A stretch of DNA of 64,000 bases, from NCBI GenBank assembly GCA_030704615.1, contig CM060731.1:74442756-74506755 (forward strand). Reading direction: 5' to 3'. Under the pieces are notes generated by a model, which was not told the origin of the DNA, did no database searches, and worked only from the letters and a program-made list of their open reading frames with translations. Positions 34,151-46,201 of this stretch are shown here, in pieces. The stretch's first letter is position 1; every line of letters begins with the position of its first letter. The position numbers and the translations under genes were made by a program. Source of the DNA: Takakia lepidozioides. Taxonomy: Eukaryota > Streptophyta > Takakiopsida > Takakiales > Takakiaceae.

Positions 34151-34717
34151 AGGCATTGGACAGGCCTCCATTGTTTGTAGCAGGTCCTGCAGCAGAAAAT
34201 TCAAATTTAAAGTGGAAATAAGATGAACCTGATTGAGTAGGTCGTGGTGCCAAGCCATTGACTCTCTAGAGATGTAATTGAGACACGCGGAACAAAGAAG
34301 AACTTTCTCTTCAACTGGATGCCGAGAAAACGTGACCACTGACCTGTCTAGCACCGACCTGAAATCAGCAGCAAGAAGAGATCGAATCTCGTGCACAGCT
34401 CGCCGCCCACTTACGGAGACTTCCGCCACATTCACGCTCAACCCAAGCCGTAACCCAAGCATTATGAAACGTCTCGGCAACAAACCCCTAAAACGAAACG
34501 TTTCTCTAGAACATTACCGCCCGAAAAATCCACATTCCTACCGTCGTCCTGTCATCGAAACCACTGTGGCCGAGATCAGTGCAGGACATCTGCGTTCCGA
34601 CATCCGTTTCATCGTGAGCAACAGCACTTCCAAGCAGGTGGGCTCCATTAGCCCATTAGGCTATCTCAGATTCTTCAAATCAACCAAGACGTTATCCATT
34701 CAGTCTTTCGGACCCAC

Positions 34718-35739
34718 CAGTGCAATTATCCTGGTCTTCCATCCACTCCTTCCGCCAATAGTTATGCATCCCTTCCCGTCTTTCATTCAACTATCCCACA
34801 CTCACACCGGTTCACTTGCATCCAGGAATTCTAGGGTAGATCATTGATTGCTGCATTCATTTCCTGGAGTCGGACCCATCGAACTCATTCAATTCAGACC
34901 CATTTATAGATTGGGTGAGGGTATCACTGTATCAGTTAGGTTTGGGCCCGCTTCTCAAAGAGAACACCATTAATAGGAGGGCATACGGGCCAACTTATTA
35001 CTAGTGATGTTCCACATGAACTTTGCACTTGAGAGCCTTCCAACTTCCAAGCAACAAGTTGACAGACGCCTTGAGCACTGAGAATACTGCCTAATTGTTG
35101 CCCAAGACACTAAGAAGAAGCGATTTGCCTCATTATGGTGCCCCGTGTATGAACTGCCAACAGCCGCTTGAGACATCAGACCTTCAGCATCAGCTTTGAA
35201 ATTGAGTCCAAGGCACTGTACCATTTCCAAATAAAAATATTATAGAATCAGGGTTCTGAGGCTTACCTGACGCTGTTATGAGGGTATTCCGGCGGCATGT
35301 GGGCTCATTCATTGACTCGGCGTTTCAGAAGTTGATACTGGTAAGTGGAATGAAGATCCATGGCTCATATTTGCAAGAGCAAATGTGCAGAGCCTGAAGG
35401 ACTCCTGCGCAGTAATCACTAAATAGCAACCAAGCACCTTAGAATATTTGGGAAAGGTTGTACAACTGCTAACCGGGGTTAACTGGCTCTGAAGACTTTC
35501 ATTAATTACGTCACTGCATAGGTCCACGTTCAAAATTTGCCGATGTTGTTCGTGCCTTTATGTTTGGTAGTCCTACAGAGCCACCTCATTGCTCAATCTC
35601 CTTCCGCTGTGGAGTAGTATTAAAGTTGTAGATCTACCTACAGTACAGCATGTGAGCTTTTCGAACGTTTAGTCTTGTGGAAAGTAGTCTAAGTTCTATC
35701 GGACTTCAATGACCTACCGGTAGGGTAGCAGTCTTGTGT
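34718..35739. other. Intergenic, no gene seen
   Basis: No recognisable coding text. Short open frames on the minus strand (34970-35230, 35309-35533) lack motifs. Confidence 0.4.
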
Positions 35740-35748
35740 ATAGATGGG

Positions 35749-36228
35749 GCCTCAGAATTAAGTGTGGCCTCATCGTAACGAGGCCGCATGGTGCAGAGGG
35801 GACAGGGACCTGAGAGCGGCCCCGCTACATTAAAACGATCCCTATTCCCCTGTTTCTCTTATATATCGAAAAAAACAACGATGTAATATAACGGCGGAGG
35901 TTGTTGGTCTGGTGGTAGGTAGATGGCGATGTGGCTTTGCAATTCCCGGGGTCAATTCCTTGAACGTAGGATTCGGGGGATGGCGCTTACTGAAACTACC
36001 TCCATGGAGGTGCAACTACACTCTCATGCAGGTAGTTCAGCCTGGTTTTGCAACTACCTTCATGTAGAAAATCCTAAAACTACCTGCATGGAGGTAGTTG
36101 TAAAATTCATATGCCAAAAAAATTCGAAGTCCTCGATGCATGAAGGTAGTTTGCTCCTATATTAATGAGACGGCCTGACGGTCGTCTGACCAGCCTCATA
36201 ACGACGAGGCCACACAAAATTCTGAGCC
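35749..36228. mobile_element. 480-bp Mutator-like miniature transposon
   Basis: Termini are GCCTCAGAATTAAGTGTGG (left) and, reverse-complemented, GGCTCAGAATTTTGTGTGG (right). Both continue into CCTC.TCGT.A.GAGGC, an inverted repeat of about 38 bp. Both sides are flanked by the same 9-bp ATAGATGGG (35740-35748 and 36229-36237), the TSD length of Mutator-like elements. The interior carries repeated CTACCTCCATG and CATGGAGGTAGTT palindromic words and a weak tRNA-like promoter (about 35900-35960). No transposase. Confidence 0.8.
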
Positions 36229-36237
36229 ATAGATGGG

Positions 36238-38944
36238 TACATGCCGAATCCGGATTAGAAGTAAATGAGGAGGCTTGTTGGAGATCGTTGGTACTGTTGG
36301 TAGGCACAAAGTCCTAAGTAACTATTTAATTCTCTTGGATTACTCTACGCTACACCTGAACAATTATCTGAGGCTGTGGGATCACCCTTACTACATATGC
36401 CTATCTATCATACTACCTGCCTATATAACACTACATGAGGACGGTGCTTTCCAGGTGTAAGTTGCAAGAAGACACCGTGCCTCATCAACCACTGCATTAC
36501 CGTCTGTGGGATCATTCTCTATACTTCCGGACATGTATCCGAGGATATTGGATCACATACTGCGTATTTCTACATACATACATACCCGCCCATAACATCT
36601 GTGCAGTGAAGGAAGAAGGTGGTTGCAGTTTGAAGTTTGCTGGAGCATGGAAAGAAGGCACTCAAACTGACTAGCTAGCTACTATAGTTTTGCACAGAAA
36701 TGACCGTTGAGTACTGACTGGCACAGCGCCGTTGACATGCTCCATTTCGCATTACTGAAATCCCAACTTTGAATGCTCCTGACACACCCCTAACTAACTT
36801 CGCTTCTCACTAATCACTGCACTAATCACCTTTGACTTGTTACTGCCAATGTGTAGCTTCTTACTAATAACATCCACTTTTGACTTGTGGCCACTAATCA
36901 TCTCTATCAATGTTCCTTTTTACTCCTCCACGATTTGCATAATCTGGATGCCTTACTTCTTAGCTTTATTATTAGTCCGTCATCTTCGAGCAGCAAGTGG
37001 TGCCTGCTTCAGATCAGAGACTCAAAGCGAATCTATTTTATCTAGATTGTGCAGGACGTGGGGCAAACAGCCGAGCCACTGGGTGTTTTTCAGCACACCC
37101 AAGTTGGCGATCTTGGTGTGCTCAAGCCTAGTAAGTAGATCAAGCAGGATGGAGGAAGACTGAGATTCAAGACGATGATTCGTTGACCTACTCATCTGCC
37201 GCGGCGGGTTCAAACAAGAGGAGAAAAGGCAGATTCACTTTCATAATGCTTCCAGCTATGAACTGGAATATACATTGAATGCAGTAAGTCTGCCAGTCCT
37301 TTTCCACAAGCGGCAAAAGGACCACGCATTCACTTCCTTTCTGTCACCTTAAATTTTCACACACTTTTGCTGCCGTCTCTAGTCTCCACTCTCGACACTC
37401 CACCATCGCCGTCCTCTCTCAAGTTCGAACTCATCGTCGTCCTCTTCATCGGACCCCCTCCTCGCACTGCTCATACACTGCTCAACATAACGTACGGTAT
37501 ATCACATATACGGATATAATACACAGTTAATATATACTCTCCGGTAGAGACGTAGTTTGTGATGTATATACGAATTTTGGATGTACGAAAACTGCGCAAC
37601 GGCCGACTGACGACTCCTACCTACCTACCTGCTATACACGGGCAGACATTCATTACGGGCAGACAAAATTTATTGTTTGTCTGGTGGGTGGGTGGGTCGG
37701 TATAAATTCTTGTTGCCGCTCAAATAATATAATACTTACAGTATTTTGGTTTTCTGTTTTTTTAATTGAGCCCTCTTACTCAAATTAAAGAAAGGAAAAA
37801 TTAATCACCTGCGGCTGGTAGCTCAGTTGGATAATTGCAATGCGTGAAAAAAAAAAAAAAAAAAAGCGTGAGATCACCCTAGTTTCTTTTCGTAGGTTGG
37901 TGAGCATGCTTGAATTTGCAGCCCTGTCAAGCAAATAATAATGTGAGGGGTAATAAATAAATAAAATATAAATATAAAGAGTGAAAGGATTATAATAACC
38001 CGAAAATATGAGGGGTAGGTGATCCCTGTACCTATGTAGATAATTAGCAATTTTAGTAACAGGGTTAGTACTAGTACAAAAGTCTACCAACGGTAAATCG
38101 ATGATAGTTTACCAGTAACCGAACACAATACTATTTTCTTATTATATAGTACGAGTTCTTGTACAACTACTCGTATGTGAAGACGGTTGCTAGGCATGCA
38201 GTATGGATGCATGAGCAGGAATACGAAATCAATGCATATCCCCCGTCCTTCGTTGCATTCACGTGCCCTCGTCTCTCATCAGGCTTTCTCGCTCTCTCTG
38301 TCGATTCACGGAGGCTTGGCTTCAATCATTCCACTGAGTTGTGTTGCCTGCATCCCTGTCGCTTCGACTAATTTCTTAGTGCTGGTTGTCTCTGTTTTCT
38401 CCCCCTTGTAGTTGGGGTGTTCGTGGAGCCGTTCGTTCTTTAGCTGAGAGTCTTCTCTCTGCTCTGCAGTCCAGCTCTGGAAAGTTGCGTTTGAAATCTA
38501 CTCAGCCGGCTTGTCTGCTTTTGCTTCGGAGTAGGGGTATGTGCAGCTTGGGTGCCGATTGCTTAAATTTTTAGAGATAAGTATAAGCTGACCTCGCAAC
38601 CTCCCCAAAACTATATCGTAGCAAGGTGAGTTCGTAGACAGTTTGTAACAAGGCTTCTCTCATGCACGCAGTTTTTACAGGCAGTAGAAATGCGACGAGT
38701 CAGAGAGTTTAGAATGGAGCTCCCGCAGTGGGATTGGCAAGCAGCTGACGGACTTGGAGTTCGAGAAGGGGAAGATGCGACCTGCGAGCCCACAGAGTGT
38801 GCAAGAGGAATACCACCTGATTTTGACGTGGAAGAGCAGTCATGGAGCTTCAGGGCTATCGCCAGACTGCTCCAAGGAGCTTCAAAATTTGCGAATGCAG
38901 GTCTGTAGTGTTGACGATTTCAGCTTGAGGGACGAGCTGAGTAA
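36238..38944. other. Spacer upstream of the receptor-like gene
   Basis: Mostly unassignable sequence. It includes TACC/CATA simple repeats (36570-36590, 37618-37632), an A-run at 37848-37866 preceded by GGCTGGTAGCTCAGTTGG (37812-37829), which looks like a tRNA 5' half or SINE head, and ATTATATAG at 38141-38149, a possible TATA box for the downstream gene. Purine/pyrimidine-rich leader-like sequence follows 38250. Confidence 0.4.
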
Positions 38945-39028
38945 GTGTCAGTAGGCGCAAGGAGAGAAGAGGTAGATGAAGCGGGAACATCTCAGGGAGA
39001 TGGACCTGGGATATGTTGGAACAAGAGT

Positions 39029-42000
39029 ATGAGAGTGGGCACAATGAGAGCTTCGGTATGGTGGAGAGCTGTGGTGGTCGGGTGTCTGGTTGCCTGTTTG
39101 ACCATGGAGGTGGCACTAGCTCTTGGAGGTGTAGAGACTGGAGCAATGCTGCAGCTGCGGCGGGAGCTTCATGTGCAGGACAGTGCTTGGCCCGGGACAG
39201 GAGACCCCTGCACCACATGGCAAGGGGTGCAGTGTGTCAATAACCACGTAGACACCATCCAGCTGACAGCCTTGCCTCGCGATGCAACTTCGGCCACAGG
39301 GTTTTCCTTGGACGCCCTTCAGAACCTTGCGTATTTAAGGGGCCTCGATGCATCTCGGTTTTCATTGCCTGGTCCTTTACCTGATTGGATTGGTCGCCTT
39401 CAAGCACTCGAGAGCTTGGACTTCACGGCCAGTTCCCTCAATGGCTCAATTCCGGGCTCGCTTGGTGGTTTGTTTAGATTGAGAATTCTTCGCCTTGCAC
39501 AGAATAATTTATCCAGCAACATTCCTCCTCCGCTTGGCAACTTCGCTAATCTGACAACTTTAGACCTTTCATTCAACGGGTTGGTGGGTCCAATCCCGGC
39601 CTCTCTCATGAAGGCACCAAAGTTGACAGCTCTGGATCTTTCAAATAATAACTTGACTGGACCAATTCCTTCGGTAAGCGAACTCGTCAGCGTGCAGAAA
39701 TTGCGTTTGTCCAAGAATCTTCTTGATGGCTTTGTTCCAGCCCAACTCGGTAACTTGTCACTACTAAATCAGCTTGATCTGTCTTCCCATCTTCTTTCAG
39801 GACCCATCCCGCGCGAGCTTGGAGGTTTATCGCGATTGAACCTTTTGAGTTTGGCTAGTAATAACCTGTCTGGATTGATTCCCCACGAAATTACCAAGTG
39901 TGCGGGTCTCTCGCGTCTGCTCTTGGATCAAAATTATCTCTCGGGTGCGCTTCCACAGTCCCTTACGGACCTGCGAAATCTGGTCTCCATGAACGTTTCC
40001 TGCAATCTTCTGACAGGGACATTGCCTCAGGGTTTCGAAAGCTTGCAATTGCTTCAGAGATTAGATGTATCTCACAACTACTTGTACGGATCACTGTTTC
40101 CACAACTGGCCAACCTTTCAAGTATGCTGGTTATGGACATGGCTCTATTTCTTCAACGGTAGCCTGCCTGTGGGTTTATTACCCGGTGCAGTGGTGAAGA
40201 AGAATTGTCTTTCGAACGTTCCGAGACAGCATAGTCTGCGGATCTGTAAGAGGTTTTATGCTCGCGAGGGAATTGTATATGGAGGGCCCGGTGCATCACA
40301 AGGTGCTCGCCCGCCATCGGTATTACCGTTTGTAGCTCCTCCTACAAATGTCTGGGATAGAAGGAACAAGCGCATAGTGCCCATCATAGGAGGGGTTTGT
40401 GGGGGTTTAGGATTGATCCTGTTCATTGGAGCCCTGGTGTTTTGCCTGCAAAGGTATGAAAGAAACAGAGAGTTGGGCAGGAATTGCAGCATCGAAAGCG
40501 GAGGTGGTGGTGGTCCTGCCGGTGTGTCCGGGGGTGGACCTGTCACCGCCACCGCGAGTCGAATGGGAGAGGTGTTTACGTATGCGCAGCTGCAACACGC
40601 TACCAAGAACTTTGCACTGGCAAACCTGATTACAAATGGGCATTCAGGGGACCTATTCAAAGGCTTCTTAGATGGTGGAGCAACAGTAGTAGTGAAAAGA
40701 ATAGATTTGAAGAAAGTCAAGTTGGACTCTTACTTGGGGGAGCTTGAAGTGTTAGGTAGAGCGTCACACACTCGATTGGTATTGCTGTTAGGCCATTGCC
40801 TGGAGCGCGAAGACGAAAAACTTCTGGTTTACAGCTATGCACCTAATGGTGATCTAGCATCTGCCCTGCACAGGAAGGGCAGCCCAGGCCCCTGCGAAGA
40901 TGTCTTGCAATCGTTGGATTGGATAACCCGCCTGAAGGTTGCAATTGGCGTGGCAGAGGGGCTTGCATATTTGCACTCGGAGTGTTCCCCTCCCATCGTT
41001 CACAGGTTACTTACATCCTTCTGTTGTTCTGTCTCTGAATCTATTCTACTTCCAATGGATTTTGATCAGATATCTGGTGCCAAAAGTCTGAACGAAACTG
41101 AACTTTGGAACTTTCACTTGGAAAGACTGACAGCCAATTCTAACGTACTGAGATGAGAGAGATTTGCTGCCAACAAGGACTTCCATCCTTCACGAAATAA
41201 TTCGGAGTTCTGAATTAGGTGTACTACCAGATCATTGCACTGCCCAAAGTTTTCTGGAGACTGAACCCTGCAGGCAAGCATCCTAGGACAGTTTCCAAGG
41301 GAGGAAACATCACTTCATGACATGAATAGTGTATACATCCACTGCACCTCTCTCTGTTTATTGCACAACCTCTTGCCTCTTAAGTATTGTATGACAATTT
41401 ACGTAAATGTTGCCTCAATGGTTAATTTCACTCTTACAGGGATATAAAGGCAAGCAGCATTCTCCTGGACGACAAGTTTGAGGTCAGACTCGGGAGTTTG
41501 AGCGATGCCCGCCCGCAAGATGGAGATGCTCATCCAAATCGGATCACTCGGTTGCTTGGCCGCTCACAGTGAGGACTCTTCCTCTTCCTGCTTATGACAC
41601 AGTTTGACATATGTATTTTTATCTTCCAGTACACATCAAAGGCTGTGGGGGCTTAGCATTTCCAAATTGGAGCAGCCAAACCTTTGATCTCTTTCTTCCC
41701 CAGTCCATGTTAATCACCAGTTTTTGAAATCTTTTATTTCAGGAGATTGCAAGGATTCAATTGTAAGATCTGTTGGAACGGAAATGTTTCCACCGTATGT
41801 GGGAACCATAGATCTTCACCATGTTGTTGTGGTTTGAGCCAATGGTTGAGGATATCAGGAATTCCACTGACTTTATGTGTACTGTGCTGTCTATTGTCTG
41901 GTGGGAGCAGATCTTCAGATCAAGGAGATCCAGGTGAGATGCTAGATTCTGTCATAGTTGTCTCTGAAAGCAAGAATAGCCTGTTTAATGACCTCCCCTT

Positions 42001-42859
42001 CTTGTTTTGAGATTTTCAGGGTAAGTCCTGAAAGGTTCTAGGGTTTTCAGCACCTACCTGCTGGAGAAGGCTCCACCTGCTCAGTTTTGATGAGAGGATC
42101 TTTTACTGTGTTTCAATTATTGGTACGGGAGGTGTGATGGATTCATAGGAGAGTTCCTGTAGGCCCTCGAGGCACCACAAGTGTTGAGACTAAAGCTCCA
42201 AGCTTGGTGGTAGGAAAGTATGTTGTCTGATGGGAGTGGGTGGACCTACAGGTTCGGCAGTGGTGTCCTGTGCATATGACGTGTACAACTTTGGGAAAGT
42301 GCTGCTGGAGCTGGTCTCAGGAAAGCTGGGCATTAGCGGTGCAACTGACCCTCGTGCAGAGGCATGGCTGGAGTGGGCGCTCCCTCTTATCAATGTGCAC
42401 AATAAGGAGTCACTTCCAAAGCTAGTGGACCCTTCTCTTATAGTGGATGAGGATCTACTAGAGGAGGTCTGGGCTATGGCGATCATTGCCAAGGCCTGTC
42501 TCCAGTCGAAGCTGTCAAAGCGGCCCAGCATGAAACATGTTCTCAAAGCGCTAGAAAGTCCACGCAAGGTAGTCAGGGAAGAAAACTTCGGTGAGTCATT
42601 GGCTGTGAGGACATCTTCTCACAGCTCGTGGAATGAGGCTTTGTTTGGGAGCTGGCGGCACAATCACTCGCAGAACCTAGCAGTTCCAGAGACATTACGA
42701 GAGGAGTACATTGGCTCTCTCCCCATTGCAAAGGCTACTGGAATGGCATCAACAAGTTTGCGTGGAGATGTGTCCCAAGGGCAACATGTGAGACATGGGT
42801 CCAGTGATATTGTCCCAGAACCCATTGAAGAATTGCCCGAAGTGCCAGTAGCTCAATAA
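39029..42859 (+). CDS. LRR receptor-like pseudokinase (At2g16250-like), with one apparent frameshift
   Basis: Exon 1 (39029-41005) starts with a hydrophobic signal peptide (WWRAVVVGCLVACL) and a Trp-containing N-cap, followed by about ten LRRs (LTTLDLSFNGLVGPIP, LTALDLSNNNLTGPIP). A membrane segment (IIGGVCGGLGLILFIGALVF) and a kinase-like domain (FTYAQLQHATKNF, VVVKRID) follow. Exon 2 (41440-41568) completes HRDIKASSILLDD, but DFG is replaced by GSL, so phosphotransfer is doubtful. Exon 3 (about 42214-42859; acceptor uncertain) has YDVYNFGKVLLELVSGKLG and LLEEVWAMAIIAKACL. The domain order and wording match the plant family of Arabidopsis At2g16250. Around 40140 the frame shifts by one base between SSMLVMDM and YFFNGSLP: either a sequence error or a disabling mutation. 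An upstream in-frame ATG at 38945 would add 28 residues ahead of the signal peptide, so I prefer 39029. Confidence 0.75.
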
Positions 42860-43317
42860 GAGAGAAGAGACCAAGAGAATCATGCTCTTATTCCAAAGGA
42901 AGGTATTTTTTGAGTTCTGTCACAAGCAGGCTCCCTGTTAGGGAGAAGGGGGTTGTACATTAAGTCTAGCGTCATGTTGCATTCATTCTAAGCTATAGGA
43001 AATGGTCTTGATCCCTTCATTGGAGGAGGCCGCTATCACACTGCATTTAAAGATGGGAAACAAGGGTAAGTGCGCATGATTTGCCCATATTTTTCAGTGT
43101 GCCCCACTTCTGTGATCTCTTTAACAAAAAGCTGGACCTTGGTCTCTCTTCACGCATATTTGTCAACATTGCATTTGCATCACATGTTTCCTCCTTCATC
43201 TGTGTGCCTGCATTCACAGAACTTGCACTGATAAGTGAGTAAGTTTACTGGCGGATTCAGTTGCAGAAGCAGATATTTTATAGCAGTATGTGATGGATGG
43301 GTGTAGTATGGGTATTA
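42860..43317. other. 3' flank of the receptor-like gene
   Basis: No further coding text. Probably untranslated region and spacer. Confidence 0.4.
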
Positions 43318-43605
43318 TTTCCTTTTATGCCATTGGTTCATTTTTTCAGCCTTGAATTCCTGAAGTGGTCTTTCTCTCAGGTGATGTAGTCCATATCTTA
43401 TTCCAACTGCCCAGATGGCTTTCATCACGAATGGATTCTAGCTGTTTAGGGTGGTGGTGGCAGAGAGTGGTTGTGTTTTTCTTCTGATCACATTTGAGAA
43501 ACTGGGGTGGGGCCAACCTCAAGCTGGGTACACTTCATCTCAGCAACTTGGGCACCGCGCTCTAATCCATAGAAGTGCTCAACTTAAGCCAAGTCATTCC
43601 ACACC
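43318..43605 (+). repeat. Direct repeat flanking the nested transposon block (copy 1)
   Basis: CAACTGCCCAGATG.CTTTCATCA.GAATGGA and GGGTGGTGG..GCAGAGAG match 55242-55575 in the same orientation at roughly 80% by eye. It lies beside the retrotransposon block on the receptor-gene side. Confidence 0.7.
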
Positions 43606-44314
43606 ACTTGATCTCTTACATGATCCTTTCTTGTAAGCAGCATGTACACTCAGTGGCCCGCACCAGGTTTTGTGCAAAATGGTCCGGAAACAGTTTTCAT
43701 GTTGATTTGTTGGATTCTGCCACTACAAATCAGATTGTGGAGCATCCTCAAAGCTCACCTACTGCAGTAGTTTTGCAGGGTTAACATATCTTTCTGTGAG
43801 ATGCATCTTAGCTTTGAGATTTCATGCAGGATGACAGGGTTGAGTCTTCCTTACGTTTTTGAATGAGGAACCTCCACCATGACCACTGGTATTGAAAAAC
43901 ACCAAGGTGAAAAAGGACAATTTGCAGTGTCAACTGGCAAACATATACTCTATGCACATGAACAGGGTGCATGTGGGAGTAACAACAAACGCACATATGT
44001 CTGGAGAGCTATTTCTGAGAATGGGTAGCACTTACATCTTGCAAAAGAGCATAACCCTGTCGTGCATGACACTTTTCCATACCGTTTACTGATGCATCTC
44101 AAAGCCGAGTAGCCTTATGAGGTTCAGTTTGGTGCTTTAGTATCTGTCACGGTTTGGGTGCAAATGTATGATGTAGTCAACTGTTCTAGTAGTAGATTGG
44201 AAAACCAAGAATGTGCCTTTTTTCCTTGAGACCTCTTCAACATATCCTAAAGGAGGCTGTGAGCTAGGCAATCCATGGAGCCGATGAGATTTTGAGTACC
44301 TAGGAAATACGATT
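43606..44314. other. Spacer, no gene seen
   Basis: No recognisable coding sequence. The truncated LTR begins at its right edge. Confidence 0.35.
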
Positions 44315-44432
44315 TCTTTCCACTTCGCTTCATATCTGAACCCCATCAGTCACACCCAGGCTTATTAAGGATATCTACAGTTATGTGTCTTTACATATCT
44401 AATAAGGGATGAACACATTCATTCTCGTGACA
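44315..44432 (-). repeat. Truncated 3' LTR of the outer chromovirus
   Basis: Starts (minus strand) TGTCACGAGAATGAATGTGT at 44432 and follows the 5' LTR for about 118 bp (through GGGTTCAGATATGAAGCGAA), after which similarity stops. Homology to the remaining 220 bp of the 5' LTR is absent. Confidence 0.8.
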
Positions 44433-44446
44433 TTCTCCCCCTCTCC
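44433..44446 (-). promoter_or_regulatory. Polypurine tract of the outer chromovirus
   Basis: The minus strand reads GGAGAGGGGGAGAA immediately before the LTR start TGTCACG. This is the usual plus-strand primer position of LTR retrotransposons. Confidence 0.85.
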
Positions 44447-44763
44447 AGAAACCTGATTGCCCTCGATGAGCAACCTAAGCCGCTTGGTTCCCACGTAGCT
44501 TCGCTCGCTGCGTAACCTTTCCAAGCAACAAGATACTCTTCACGGTATCCCTGTCCATACTTTTGTACCCGATAATCCAAGAAAGTTTCTATTTCATAAG
44601 CAGCATCACCTTCTATGAATCGTATAGGTTCTGGATGATGAGCCACGGTAGGATCTATGGGTTCAACATATGGTTTTAACAAGCTAACATGGAAGACCGG
44701 ATGAATTCGTAATTCAGCTAGCAACTTTAGCTTGTAAGCCATGAGACCAATTCTTTTGATCAC
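44447..44763 (-). pseudogene. Integrase C-terminus and chromodomain of the outer chromovirus
   Basis: Open for 114 codons: ELRIHPVFHVSLLKPY, the standard end of gypsy integrase, then FLDYRVQKYGQGYREEYLVA and WKGYAASEATWEP, a classical chromodomain core with its aromatic residues. Chromodomains direct integration to marked chromatin. Confidence 0.85.
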
Positions 44764-45415
44764 CTCAAAGGACCAATAAACTTTGGCACAAACTTTGGGG
44801 TAATAGTTGATGTCTTCAATTATAAAAAAATTATACGAAGAAACACCTTCTCCCCTAGTTAGTATTCAACATGTCGTCGATGAAGATTGGCATACTTCAA
44901 GTCACACTTTTGTGCTTTTTGCAACGTATTGCGAGCCAACTCTACTTGGGCTTGCCAAACGCCAACAAATTCACCAGCGGAAGGATTCTTTATCTTCTTT
45001 CGCTTTTGGAACAGTAGTTTGCAGTAGAACAAGATTATTGCCATATACAAGCTGAAAGGGTGTGAACCCTGTAGACGAATGTAAGGAATTTATAAGTGAA
45101 CTCAGCAGCTGGAAGACAATCTTCCCAATCTAACTGGTTTCAAACGCTTACTACTGATCTTAACATTTCTTCAAGTATGCGATTCAATCGTTCAGTCTGA
45201 CCATCAGTTTTAGGATGGAACGCCGTACTAATGTTCAGTTATACTCCCATTAGCTTAAACAACGTTTTTCAAAATTGACCAGTGAACTTTACATCATGGT
45301 CTGAGATAAGTTCCATAGACATACCATGATGTTGTAAAATCTCTTTGAAAATTTAGCTACTCCTGGAGCATTAACATGTACATTGGTAGGAACAAATGCG
45401 CTTGTTTACTTTAGC
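44764..45415 (-). pseudogene. Integrase catalytic core (3' part) of the outer chromovirus
   Basis: Readable minus-strand text: [45 protein letters not shown], with in-frame stops after GQF, MGV and VSV. The second Asp and the Glu of the DDE triad are present; the first Asp lies in the missing part. Not functional. Confidence 0.8.
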
Positions 45416-45424
45416 TGTGAAGCC

Positions 45425-45885
45425 TTAAAACAAGCCTGAAGCATATACTCCTTTCCTCTCAAGAAGCGGAGTTGCACAACAAAGGGGCGAGCAGAAAAAG
45501 CAAGCAGCGCGCGAGAGGAGGATCAAACACACGAATCAGACACTAAGCAGCTCTCATCCAAAAACTTGTACACCAAAATCACATATACAGCAACACCCGA
45601 GTACACCGCCCTGACCTTGTGTCAGGGCGCCGTCTTTATACAAAAGCCCTAACCGTAGTGGCCCACCGCGTGGCGAGGCATTATAGGCCCAAGCCCACAG
45701 TGCTGCCTTGCAGCCCTGGATCTAACGAAGGGCCAGGATCAAGCCACCAGCCTAAACTAACCCTAACCTAAACATCATTGTAACGGATTAACGGCTTTAT
45801 ACGCCAAAAAAATATACGATGAATGTGTATCGCCGTTTTGGATGAAACGGGTAAATCTGTGATGAGGAAAGTTTGGGGCATCACA
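45425..45885 (-). repeat. Probable 3' LTR of the inner gypsy element
   Basis: The minus strand starts TGTGATGCCCCAAACTTTCC near 45885 after a G-rich stretch (TGGGGGGTAGG). It contains TTTGTATAAAGACGG as a TATA region (about 45640), and outer-element integrase text resumes just beyond. No 5' partner is present to prove the ends. Confidence 0.5.
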
Positions 45886-46201
45886 TCTGTGAAGCCTACC
45901 CCCCACGAAAAATCCTAAGCTCCGCGAAGTACAATATAAGAAATAATAAGTAAATGTTGGGGATAAAATCACCCTCCACTGCTGGGTGAAAAACCTACCA
46001 AAGGAAAACCTGGCACCTGCAAATTGGGCCGAGGACAAAACCTTTGGCTAGGAAAATCGTGCAGGGAGTACACGTGGTGACATATCATAGGTTTACAAAT
46101 GCATCAAGAGCTAGAACAAAAGGCCAGAAAAGCCGTAAAGTGCCAGATCCGCAAGCTAATACTAATCCGCGGAAGAAGCCAATCTGAAGAAGATTAAGAC
46201 A

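Larger units (their letters stand above)
30989..34717. repeat. Segmental duplication, copy B (degenerate)
   Basis: Matches 20052-23906 in the same orientation with numerous deletions. It begins at CTTTGTAAAAATTGC and ends at CTTTCGGACCCAC. It includes an extra stretch of about 300 bp (31180-31495) absent from copy A and an inverted piece (31098-31175). Confidence 0.85.

Noticed and set aside
34278-34847. 189-codon plus-strand open frame
   Set aside because: Antisense to the 5' region of the decayed glycosyltransferase copy; its partner region in copy A is not open in this frame.
37812-37866. Possible tRNA gene (GGTAGCTCAGTTGG)
   Set aside because: Only a 5' half is present before an A-run; no anticodon stem, T arm or acceptor partner. 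More likely a SINE head.
41747-42010. 87-codon open frame between exons 2 and 3 of the receptor-like gene
   Set aside because: Does not resemble the kinase domain; the conserved text jumps from RLLGRSQ to the exon beginning near 42214.
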